Positions 43,701-51,043 of a stretch of DNA of 64,000 nucleotides are shown piece after piece. The stretch is from UBA4722 sp041690995 (lineage in GTDB: Bacteria; Pseudomonadota; Gammaproteobacteria; DSM-16500), in NCBI GenBank assembly GCA_041690995.1, contig JBEPVM010000002.1, forward strand, positions 1-64,000. The letters are read 5' to 3'. Under the pieces are notes generated by a model. That model had not been told where the DNA came from. It saw only the letters and a program-made list of their open reading frames with translations, and did no database searches. Both the position numbers and the translations under genes were made by a program. Numbering within the stretch: position 1 is the first letter of the stretch; every line of letters starts with the position of its first letter.

Positions 43701-44137
43701 TCTTGAAAAATTTCTTGTAATTTCTGAACATCTATAGAGTTAGCTTTCTTTTCGTAAGCAACGCTAAAATCGCTAACAAAATAGGTCGTTTTTCCAACAT
43801 TTATTTTATAAGGACGCTCATCATAAGTGCGTAATCCCATATTTTCAAAAATAGGTAAAATATCAGAAAGCGGAATAGCTTTACTGTATTGAAAGAGTCT
43901 TAAATGTAAGGAGTTTTCAGTTTTTTCTGGAAGTTGATGAAAATCAATTTGTAATCTTTTTTCCGATGAAAGCTGCTCAATTTTAATAATATCATTGACC
44001 GCAATGCCAGGTTCGCAATCATCTTTGTAGCTTGCAGGAAAAGCAGTTTTGTATTTAGCGTAGAGAGCCTTACCCTTACTCTCTTTTAAACGCTTCGTAA
44101 GACCTATTTCCAGATTTTCTATCCATGAAGAGGACAT
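40769..44137 (-). CDS. gdhB: NAD-specific glutamate dehydrogenase, N-terminally short form
   Basis: Oxidises glutamate to 2-oxoglutarate with NAD, an important carbon entry in amino-acid-consuming intracellular bacteria. The 1,122 residues match the C-terminal two-thirds of the large (about 1,600-residue) bacterial GDH family: SEKVARGGIRWSDRLEDFRTEVLGLMKAQKVKNAVIVPSGAKGGF (catalytic Lys region), GDMSGDVFGNGM, and LFNGGIGTYVKAS. The N-terminal ACT-type regulatory region is largely absent. AAAGGAG sits six bases before the ATG at 44137, so the short form looks translated as such rather than broken. Confidence 0.9.
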   Translation of the reverse strand: MSSSWIENLEIGLTKRLKESKGKALYAKYKTAFPASYKDDCEPGIAVNDIIKIEQLSSEKRLQIDFHQLPEKTENSLHLRLFQYSKAIPLSDILPIFENMGLRTYDERPYKINVGKTTYFVSDFSVAYEKKANSIDVQKLQEIFQEGFVHVCAKLCENDGFNKLILGAELTWREVAILRAYAKYLHQTGFRFSQMYIEKTVARHIDIAKDLILFFKLRNDPKTSAHTKKTSARLEEKIIHALDEITSLDDDRIMRRFLQLIKATLRTNYFQRMDGSPKESIAFKLKSGDIPELPLPHPLYEIFVYSPRVEGIHLRSEKVARGGIRWSDRLEDFRTEVLGLMKAQKVKNAVIVPSGAKGGFVLKTVAADADRATIQAEVIYCYQLFIRSLLDLTDNLKDHKVLPPKDVVCHDDHDPYLVVAADKGTATFSDIANSISKEYDFWLGDAFASGGSAGYDHKKIGITARGAWESVRRHFRELNVDIDAKDTYFTVVGIGDMSGDVFGNGMIYSSHIKLVGAFDHRHIFIDPNPHPEKSYKERVRLFNLPTSSWEDYNAKLISAGGGVFKRTSKSIILSAEMKTLLDVQDNSLSPTELIRALLKAPVDLLFNGGIGTYVKASRESHADAGDKTNEFCRINGNELRCRIVGEGGNLGFTQLGRVEYALKGGLINTDFIDNSAGVDCSDHEVNIKILLDAVVAKGKLTTQKRNVLLAAMTDEVAALVLKDNYDQSLAMSFSSLSAARYMGLYQNYLKDLEVEKIIDRTVEFLPDDKAILDRKASGTGLSRPEVAVLLSYSKIHIKNEILKSSLPENPYFIRVLENAFPKTLKKSYSDFMRHHSLRREIIATQLSNQIVNEMGVTFAYRAEVEMGATISDIITAHEISSRVFDAPNLKRLIDSLGTKISVALQYELFHYVRSLLNLSTRWFTRGHYLQGDIEKTVTHFSAGVKKLAEVTPRLISGITKDYLTDLVRKFTDHGIPKEVANKIAVFRALYTSLNIIEISTRHKFDLIQTAKIYFDVGGAFNLVWFRDQISTDPREGHWNTLARLTLRDELDALQGMLTIAVLRSNQKIKNTNELIKKWMEKHQRALHRWDQVLQLLHGSTNIDYTMFFVALRELADGIRANL

Positions 44138-44313
44138 TATTAACTCCTTTAGTAAATGAGGCAAATCTTTGATACCAGTGTAATCTCTCGCAATCTGCTT
44201 TGACAGTGTATGATAAAAATCAGTAAAATAAAATAGAGTATGAAGGTTTGTTGCAGAGACATACGAATTCAGGTAATGTCAGCACCATGGATAATCAAGG
44301 TCATCGGTAGGGA

Positions 44314-44760
44314 ATGAGTAAACTACTAAAAAAAAATAATATTATTGGTTGGAGAGAATGGGTTACTTTACCTGAGTTAGGTATTCCTAGAATTAAAGCC
44401 AAAGTAGACACGGGTGCGCGTACCTCTGCCTTACATGCGTTTGCCTTAAGGCCTTTTAAAGAAGGAAATAAAGATAAAATTCGTTTTGATATCCACCCCA
44501 TCCAGCATAATATGAATGAAGTAGTGACTTGTGTTGCCGATATTACAGATAAACGATGGGTATGTGACTCTGGAGGGCATCGCGAAGAGCGCTATGTCAT
44601 TAGCACACCGATTGTTTTAGCAGATGAACCATGGTTAATCGAAATTACACTGACTGAACGAGACACGATGTTATTTCGTATGTTGCTCGGAAGAAGCGCT
44701 ATTCGCAGACGTTTTATCGTTAATCCATCTCGTTCATTTGTAAAAGAAAAAAAAGGTTGA
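44314..44760 (+). CDS. RimK-associated retropepsin-like (zinc protease) domain protein
   Basis: A 148-residue protein of the RimK-linked ATP-dependent zinc protease / retropepsin-like family (COG4067). It carries the aspartic-type motif VDTGARTSALHA (~30-41) and GHREERYVISTPIV, with GRSAIRRRFIVNPSRSF at the end. It lies 4 bp before rimK, which is the usual pairing. A role in removing or trimming added glutamates has been suggested for the family. Confidence 0.85.
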   Translation: MSKLLKKNNIIGWREWVTLPELGIPRIKAKVDTGARTSALHAFALRPFKEGNKDKIRFDIHPIQHNMNEVVTCVADITDKRWVCDSGGHREERYVISTPIVLADEPWLIEITLTERDTMLFRMLLGRSAIRRRFIVNPSRSFVKEKKG

Positions 44761-44764
44761 TTTT

Positions 44765-45673
44765 ATGAAAATTGCAATTTTATCGAGAAGACATGATTTA
44801 TATTCCACGCGGCGTTTAGTGGAGTCAGCCCTCTCTCGCGGCCATACAGCAGATGTGATTGATACATTACGTTGCTACATGAATATTACCTCAGCGCAAC
44901 CGACCATTCATTACAAAGGGTCAGCGTTACCTAATTATGATGCGGTTATTCCTCGTATTGGCGCCTCTATTACGTTTTATGGTGCCGCCGTTGTTCGACA
45001 ATTGGAAACGATGGACGTGTTCTGCGTGAATGATTCTTTTGCTATTACCCGAGCACGTGATAAATTGCGCTGTTTGCAGCTACTGTCAAAAAAAGGCATA
45101 GGTTTACCTATTACGGGTTTTGCGCATTCACTGGATGAAATTCAAGATTTAATTAAAATGGTAGGTGGCCCACCTCTGATTATTAAATTTTTAGAAGGCA
45201 CACAGGGTGTTGGAGTTGTGCTAGTTGAAACAACGAAAGCCGCGCGCAGTGTGATTGAAGCTTTTTTAGGACTTAAGGTCAATATATTAGTACAAGAATA
45301 TATTAAAGAAGCAGAAGCTTCAGATATTCGCTGTTTTGTGGTGGGCGGCAATGTAGTGGCTGCCATGAAACGCCAGGCGAAATCACCTGAAGAATTCCGT
45401 TCTAACTTACACCGAGGCGGACAGGCAACGCCTGTGGAGATTACAGAAGAAGAACGTACCATGGCGATCCGCGCAGCACATATTACAGGGCTAAATGTCG
45501 CGGGCGTTGATATTGTTCGTTCTAAACGAGGGCCTCTCGTTATTGAAGTCAACGCTTCTCCTGGCATTGAGGGTATTGAAAAAGTCACAAAGAAAGATGT
45601 GGCTGGCGCTATTATTCAATTCATCGAGCAAAATACTGATCGTGATAAAGATAAAGTGCGAACGAAGGAGTGA
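44765..45673 (+). CDS. rimK: RimK-type ATP-grasp glutamate ligase
   Basis: 302 residues. ATP-grasp enzyme that adds glutamates to ribosomal protein S6 or makes poly-glutamate. Visible parts are MKIAILSRRHDLYSTRRLVE, RIGASITFYGAAVVRQLE, DKLRCLQLL, the ATP loop FLEGTQGVGVVL, and the metal site VIEVNASPGIEGIE (~260). Typical length. In an operon with the protease-like gene upstream. Confidence 0.95.
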   Translation: MKIAILSRRHDLYSTRRLVESALSRGHTADVIDTLRCYMNITSAQPTIHYKGSALPNYDAVIPRIGASITFYGAAVVRQLETMDVFCVNDSFAITRARDKLRCLQLLSKKGIGLPITGFAHSLDEIQDLIKMVGGPPLIIKFLEGTQGVGVVLVETTKAARSVIEAFLGLKVNILVQEYIKEAEASDIRCFVVGGNVVAAMKRQAKSPEEFRSNLHRGGQATPVEITEEERTMAIRAAHITGLNVAGVDIVRSKRGPLVIEVNASPGIEGIEKVTKKDVAGAIIQFIEQNTDRDKDKVRTKE

Positions 45674-45784
45674 TGATTGACTAGCAACTGATTAAAATTT
45701 TCTGAATAGATTTGTAATTTTCCTAGAGAGGAAATTTTTTATGCTTCGAAAATTCTGACTATCTCATCAAAAAATCATGCGTCA

Positions 45785-46155
45785 ACTTACAAATAATTCT
45801 TGCGGTTAATTTATTTTATATAATCAACCATACATTTGCTGTAATGCTGTCACAAATATCTCATCCTGATAAAAAGGGTTTGGTCCTCGTTTTTGGCAAG
45901 CCTTCTTTTTCACTCTGATGGGTTCTTTCAGTAAAGTAATGGCGTGCTTGCGAGGGTATCTGCGCACTGCACAAAACTCATCCAATATTCTTTTCTTTAC
46001 TGATCGAGCTGCTCGCTGATAACGAGGCGGAATTAACTGCTGATAGGCTTCTTTTGTTTTATGGTTCATAGGTTGCCTTATTAAATCTTGGGTAAGATTT
46101 AATCTGAGGCAACGATATAAATTAACCACCTCTTTCGGTAAGATTTAATGTGAGT
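45785..46155 (-). mobile_element. Internally deleted transposase remnant (N-terminal part)
   Basis: From the ATG at 46069, about 81 residues of a transposase N-terminus are readable to 45824 (MNHKTKEAYQQLI, RYQRAARSVKKRILDEFCAV, RKHAITLL). The sequence then runs almost directly into the IS right end (TATAAAATAAATTAA...ATTATTTGTAAGTT), shared with the remnant at 3870-4186. The termini (ACTCACATTAAATCTT near 46155 and ACTTACAAATAATTCTT at 45785) look like related inverted ends. A GATTAAATCTTACC word is repeated near the left end. It is not functional. Confidence 0.75.
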
Positions 46156-46205
46156 CAATGCGTGTGTAGGTATTATTTATTATAATTTTTTGCTAAAATA
46201 GGAAC

Positions 46206-46394
46206 ATGAAAACCAGAAGGCCTCTTATTGAAACCAATCCTTATATGAAAGACGCAGCTATAAGAGAAAAACTAATCTCGCGTTCGGTAAGGACATCCTG
46301 TGGAGTAGAAGGTATTAAAGCGCCTTCGCTTGGTGCTGTTCGCTTTGAAATCCCTCGCAGAAAAGATAAAAAGATTTGCAAAACTATCAAGTAA
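46206..46394 (+). CDS. Small conserved-looking protein, possible anti-Fic protein
   Basis: A 62-residue ORF: it starts MKTRRPLIETNPYMKD, continues AAIREKLISRSV, and has TSCGVEGIKAPSLGAVRF and a basic tail. The segment SCGVEG matches the [S/T]xxxE[G/N] inhibitory motif of Fic antitoxins (VbhA/FicA type). It is convergent with the broken fic gene 4 bp away, whereas such antitoxins usually lie upstream in the same operon. The ribosome site is weak. Assignment is tentative. Confidence 0.4.
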   Translation: MKTRRPLIETNPYMKDAAIREKLISRSVRTSCGVEGIKAPSLGAVRFEIPRRKDKKICKTIK

Positions 46395-46398
46395 ACCA

Positions 46399-47037
46399 CT
46401 ATTTCAGCAACTTGTGAAAAATTTCCTGAATAGGATTGTAATTTCCACCCACACCCGCATGAATTGCTAAAATATACTGCTCAAACCCTATATCATTTTC
46501 AGTTTTATCAATCGCCGCAAAATTCAAGGGGGGTCTATTAGCTTGCATCACCCTAAGATCTGCCAGTAAACGAGCCGTTCTTCCATTTCCTTCACGGAAA
46601 GGGTGGATTAATATCAGCTCAATATGCACCGCTCCCAAGGCTAGAGTAAGTTCATTGAGATCAGAATAACGACAGGGCGTATATATCGCTAAATATCTTT
46701 TCTCAAACTCTTGCATGGATACCTCAATACGCAAAGGAGCGGCAAAAGGAAATCCATCCTTCGACATAGTAACGGTACGATATTTACCTGCGCTTGGATA
46801 AATGTCACCTAATCATAACTCGTGAATGTTACAAATATCCTCGGCGGTGAACCGATGAGCCTCATCAAATATCTTTAACAGTTCTAATTCGGTTCTTTCA
46901 AGCTCTTGTTCTTCTAAGGCACCCATTTCCTCCGATGATTTAATGCTCAGGTAATTTTTGAGAACCTCGTTATTAGAACCAGGTTCAAAGTCTTCCTGAG
47001 TAGGAACACAGTAGCGATTAGAGCTTTTGATACTCAT
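46399..47037 (-). pseudogene. Fic-family AMPylase-like gene interrupted by one in-frame TGA
   Basis: A single frame runs from the ATG at 47037 to 46399 with just one interruption, TGA at 46813-46815. The first part (74 residues) reads ...DFEPGSNNEVLKNYL...HRFTAEDICNIHEL. Directly after the TGA it continues LGDIYPSAGKYRTV..., then HPFREGNGRTAR, the intact Fic motif. In the family the TGA position is normally Trp (IHxLWLGDIYxWAG), so TGG to TGA is the likely change. No inhibitory S/TxxxEG helix is seen within the protein. Either a recent pseudogene or a read-through product; two partial proteins are also possible, since an ATG lies at 46767. Confidence 0.85.
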
Positions 47038-47145
47038 ATTAATGCGCCTTAAATATTATTAATAGATGTTTTTAGGTTCCCTTTTCTTTTACCAAGTATA
47101 CTATACAGCATCTTTATTTTTATGATTATATAGGTAACAAGATTT

Positions 47146-48462
47146 ATGCTAAACCTCCGCCTGTTAGCTGCGCGCGTCATCCATCAAGTCGTGTTCTCTA
47201 AATGCTCTTTAACCGATTGCTTGAAAGATGCATTAGCCCAAGTGCAAGACCCACGAGATCAAGGATTTTTACAATCCATTTGTTTTGGCGTCTGTCGATG
47301 GTATTTTCGTTTAGACACACTTACACAATTACTCTTGGAAAAACCACTTAAAACAAAAGACCAAGATATTTATAGTCTAATTTTAGTGGGACTCTATCAA
47401 CTTGCCGAGATGCGAGTACCCGCGCATGCAGCGATTGATGAAACGGTTTCCGCAACGCGCGGTTTAAAAAAACCTTGGGCAAAAAATTTAGTCAATGCGA
47501 TATTACGCCGCTATCAGCGTGATTTTATAGCGCTGAACGCAGAAATAGCATCGAGTCCAGTTGCTTTATATGCTCACCCCCCATGGATGATAGATCTCAT
47601 TCAAAAAAATTGGCCTACTGAATGGCAAGCTATTTTAACTGCCAATAACCAACATCCGCCTTTTTCATTACGTGTGAATAAAAGAAAAATTTCTCGTGCA
47701 GATTATTTATTAAAATTAAAAGAAAGCCATCTCGATGCAAAAATAATCCCAGAAACACCCACAGGCATTATTCTCAATCAGCCATTGAATGTGCAAGAGT
47801 TACCTGGATTTTTGGTGGGCGAGATATCAGTGCAAGATGGCGCGGGGCAGCTTGCTGCTGGCTTACTTGAATTAAAGCCAAGCCAGCGAGTGCTGGATGC
47901 CTGCGCTGCACCGGGTGGAAAAACAACTCATCTCTTAGAGTCGCAAACAGATATTGAATTAATCGCCGTGGATTGTGATGAGCGCCGTTTAAATGCAGTA
48001 CGCGATAATCTCCATCGGTTACAGTTATCTGCGACCTGCATTTGCGCAGATGTTGCCGAGACAGCCACATGGTGGGATGGTCAATTATTCGACCGAATTT
48101 TAGTGGACGCGCCTTGTTCAGCGAGCGGTGTTATTCGCCGCCATCCTGATATTAAAATATTGCGTCGCGCCACCGATATTGCCAAACTAGTGGAACAACA
48201 GACACGGTTGCTGAACGCTATGTGGCATTTGCTTAAACCCGGTGGATGGATAGTTTATGCAACATGCTCTATTTTTTCCGAAGAGAATTTAGGCGTTATG
48301 CAAACATTTCTTGCCTCGCATTCCGATGCGATTGAAGAAAAAATAATAGAGAAGTGGGGAAAAGAACGCGCGATTGGCAGACAGATTTTACCCAATATGC
48401 AAGAAATGGATGGTTTTTATTTTGCTCGTTTAAGTAAGGCACTTTCACTCTCTACAGGATGA
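47146..48462 (+). CDS. rsmB: 16S rRNA (cytosine-967-C5)-methyltransferase
   Basis: 438 residues. An N-terminal NusB-like RNA-binding domain (to ~140; VHAAIDETVS-like APAHAAIDETVSATRGL) is followed by a SAM methyltransferase domain: LDACAAPGGKTTHLLE (~250), catalytic DAPCSASGVIRRHPD (~325) and YATCSIFSEEN with the second Cys (~377). It modifies C967 of 16S rRNA. fmt, often its neighbour, is not here. It lies 4 bp before guaC. Confidence 0.95.
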   Translation: MLNLRLLAARVIHQVVFSKCSLTDCLKDALAQVQDPRDQGFLQSICFGVCRWYFRLDTLTQLLLEKPLKTKDQDIYSLILVGLYQLAEMRVPAHAAIDETVSATRGLKKPWAKNLVNAILRRYQRDFIALNAEIASSPVALYAHPPWMIDLIQKNWPTEWQAILTANNQHPPFSLRVNKRKISRADYLLKLKESHLDAKIIPETPTGIILNQPLNVQELPGFLVGEISVQDGAGQLAAGLLELKPSQRVLDACAAPGGKTTHLLESQTDIELIAVDCDERRLNAVRDNLHRLQLSATCICADVAETATWWDGQLFDRILVDAPCSASGVIRRHPDIKILRRATDIAKLVEQQTRLLNAMWHLLKPGGWIVYATCSIFSEENLGVMQTFLASHSDAIEEKIIEKWGKERAIGRQILPNMQEMDGFYFARLSKALSLSTG

Positions 48463-48466
48463 TGAC

Positions 48467-49513
48467 ATGCGTATTGAATATGATATTAAATTAGATTTTA
48501 AAGATGTTTTAATTAGACCTAAACGAAGTGTACTTGCCTCTCGCTCCGAAGTATCGCTTGAGAGAGAATTTCGTTTCAAAAATTCAGGTGCCACATGGAA
48601 AGGCATTCCGATTATTGCGGCCAATATGGATCATACAGGCACATTTGAAATGGCAGAAGCTCTCTCTACACACGGATTATTAACAGCCATTGATAAATTC
48701 ATTCCTATCTCAGCCTGGCAAAAATTTTTGACAAAAAAACCGGATATTATTACATCAGTGTTTCTCTCCGTGGGTATCGCGGAAGAAGATTTTGAAAAAG
48801 CACAAGCCGTGATTAAAACAACGAACACTTCCATGATTTGTTTAGATGTCGCCAATGGTTATACGGAGCGTTTTGTTGACTGTTTGAAACGATTACGTGA
48901 AGCAAACCCGAATAAACTCATTATGGCAGGCAATGTCGTCACAGGTGAAATGGTGGAAGAATTAATTTTATCAGGCGCTGACATCGTCAAAATTGGGATT
49001 GGGCCTGGTTCTGTCTGCACAACACGCGAAAAAACAGGCGTGGGATATCCACAGCTCTCTGCTATTATTGAATGCGCTGATGCAGCGCATGGATTAGGCG
49101 GGCATGTGTGTGCAGATGGTGGTTGCATATCACCTGGCGATGTTGCGAAAGCCTTTGCAGCAGGCGCTGATTTTGTGATGTTAGGCGGCATGTTATCTGG
49201 GCATGATGAATGCCTGGGTGAAATTGTTGAAGAACATGAACAACGGTTTAAGCGTTTTTATGGCATGAGTTCCACAGAAGCCATGGAAAAATATCACGGC
49301 AAAGTCGCTGAATATCGCGCCAGCGAAGGCCGTTCTGTCAATGTGCCTTATCGTGGGCCTGTTAAAAATACTATTTTAGATATTTTAGGTGGCTTGCGAT
49401 CCACTTGCACTTACGTTGGCGCACACCAACTAAAAGAACTCTCTAAACGCACGACATTTATTCGCGTGACGAAGCAACTGAATGAAATATTCTCGGCACA
49501 TCAAGTCAAATAA
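48467..49513 (+). CDS. guaC: GMP reductase
   Basis: NADPH-dependent deamination of GMP to IMP, linking purine pools. 348 residues: LDFKDVLIRPKRSVLASRSEV, IIAANMDHTGTF, VKIGIGPGSVCTTREKTGVG with catalytic Cys (~184), CADGGCISPGDVAKAF, and GAHQLKELSKRTTFIRV at the end. Typical length. It follows rsmB by 4 bp and is probably co-transcribed. Confidence 0.96.
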   Translation: MRIEYDIKLDFKDVLIRPKRSVLASRSEVSLEREFRFKNSGATWKGIPIIAANMDHTGTFEMAEALSTHGLLTAIDKFIPISAWQKFLTKKPDIITSVFLSVGIAEEDFEKAQAVIKTTNTSMICLDVANGYTERFVDCLKRLREANPNKLIMAGNVVTGEMVEELILSGADIVKIGIGPGSVCTTREKTGVGYPQLSAIIECADAAHGLGGHVCADGGCISPGDVAKAFAAGADFVMLGGMLSGHDECLGEIVEEHEQRFKRFYGMSSTEAMEKYHGKVAEYRASEGRSVNVPYRGPVKNTILDILGGLRSTCTYVGAHQLKELSKRTTFIRVTKQLNEIFSAHQVK

Positions 49514-49794
49514 AAAATGTGGATCGGGGGTGAATGCAATGGGTGCCCATAGAACATGATTTTTCATATTTAAACCAGGTTGAAAATTGGATAGGCTTAT
49601 TTTAACCTGGGTTATATAAAAAATAAGGACTTTAACATTTTGGATATTTTAAGCGGCTTGCGATCCATCCATACTAAGTATATTCAATAAGCTATATTTT
49701 TTGGTGTTGGCATCCCTACTTGGACAACGGATCGAATTCATATTTTCTTTAATTCTACAGTTGAACAAGAAAGTTAATAATAATTTGAATCATT
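49514..49794. other. Gap with hairpin and a guaC 3'-end scrap
   Basis: No gene here. A hairpin at 49575-49610 (CCAGGTT.AAAAT / ATTTTAACCTGG) may end the rsmB-guaC transcript. At 49636-49668 the bases GATATTTTAAGCGGCTTGCG and the following ATCCA closely copy the guaC coding bases 49379-49402 (GATATTTTAGGTGGCTTGCG, ATCCA), suggesting a decayed partial duplication of guaC. Confidence 0.55.
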
Positions 49795-50865
49795 TTAGGC
49801 CTTGTGGTGATAAGGAACACTCAAGCTATGCACAGCATCCACTAATATAGCGACATGTTCAGGCGGTACATCTTGCGGTATTCCATGTCCCAAATTAAAT
49901 ATATGCCCCGAGCCTGAACCATATTCAGCTAGGATACGCGCGACTTCCGCGCGAATAATGTTTTCAGGTTGATATAAAATCGCTGGATTGAGATTGCCCT
50001 GCAAAGCTATTTTAGTACCGACTGTTTGTCTGGCTTTTTGTAAATTAACCAACCAATCTACTCCGATCACATTGCACCCCGATTGCGACATTAATTCCAG
50101 CCATTGTCCGCCCGCTTTCGTAAATAATATGACAGGCACAGATTGTGAGAAATTTTTTTGAGTAATATTCGCAATAATTTGTTGGACATACTGCAACGAA
50201 TATTCGCGATACTGTTCTGTATTGAGCATCCCGCCCCAGGTATCAAAAATCATAACAGCTTGTACACCTGCATTGATTTGAGCGTTTAAATGCAAGGTTA
50301 CAGCTTTTGCCAATTTATCTAATAAACAGTGAAGTAGTTTTGGTTGTTGTTGTAACATCGCATGAATCACAGGAAAAGATTTATTCGCACTGCCTTCGAC
50401 CATATAGCTTGCTAAAGTCCATGGGCTTCCACAAAAACCAATTAAGGGGACAGTGCCTGCTAATTCATACTGAATCATGCGAATAGCATCGAGCACATAA
50501 CATAAACTGATTTCGGGATCTGGAATAGCAAGTGTGTGAATGTCTCGCTCGGTTCTTAAGGGCCGCTCAAAAGCAGGCCCTTCGCCTTCTCTAAAATAGA
50601 GACCTAATCCCATTGCATCTGGGATTGTTAAAATATCTGAAAATAAAATAGCTGCATCGAGCGGAAAACGAGCCAAAGGTTGTAGAGTCACTTGGCAGGC
50701 GAGTTCGGGCGTTTTACATACCGTCATAAAACTACCTGCTTTTTGGCGCACTGCACGGTACTCTGGCAGATAACGCCCTGCCTGTCGCATTATCCAAATA
50801 GGCGTTTTATCAACAGGCTGATGCCTGATGGCACGTAATAAGCGATCATTTTTAAGGGCGACCAT
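49795..50865 (-). CDS. hemE: Uroporphyrinogen decarboxylase
   Basis: Heme pathway step from uroporphyrinogen III to coproporphyrinogen III. 356 residues: PIWIMRQAGRYLPEYRAVR with the conserved Arg residues (22-40), FSDILTIPDAMGLGL with the catalytic Asp, GFCGSPWTLASYMVEG, and FNLGHGIPQDVPPEHV near the end. Full length. Divergent from the ankyrin gene at 51044. Confidence 0.97.
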   Translation of the reverse strand: MVALKNDRLLRAIRHQPVDKTPIWIMRQAGRYLPEYRAVRQKAGSFMTVCKTPELACQVTLQPLARFPLDAAILFSDILTIPDAMGLGLYFREGEGPAFERPLRTERDIHTLAIPDPEISLCYVLDAIRMIQYELAGTVPLIGFCGSPWTLASYMVEGSANKSFPVIHAMLQQQPKLLHCLLDKLAKAVTLHLNAQINAGVQAVMIFDTWGGMLNTEQYREYSLQYVQQIIANITQKNFSQSVPVILFTKAGGQWLELMSQSGCNVIGVDWLVNLQKARQTVGTKIALQGNLNPAILYQPENIIRAEVARILAEYGSGSGHIFNLGHGIPQDVPPEHVAILVDAVHSLSVPYHHKA

Positions 50866-51043
50866 ACAAGAGCCTTCTATAAAATTACCCTACAAATCAA
50901 ACTTGTACATTTGCATCCGTACCATAATAGTGACATATAAAAGACAGATACGTCTAAATAAGTAATTATTTATATGAATAGTACAGTACAGTGATATAAT
51001 GTAAACCCTTTAATAATAATTAACTCTTTATATATGCACACTT

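Noticed and set aside
45142..45588. A 148-codon antisense ORF in rimK
   Set aside because: rimK is a full-length well-conserved gene in the other frame; the antisense product has no recognisable features or ribosome site.
46399..46767. Separate small Fic gene starting at 46767
   Set aside because: The upstream fragment is in the same frame and completes the family; a single interrupted gene explains both better.
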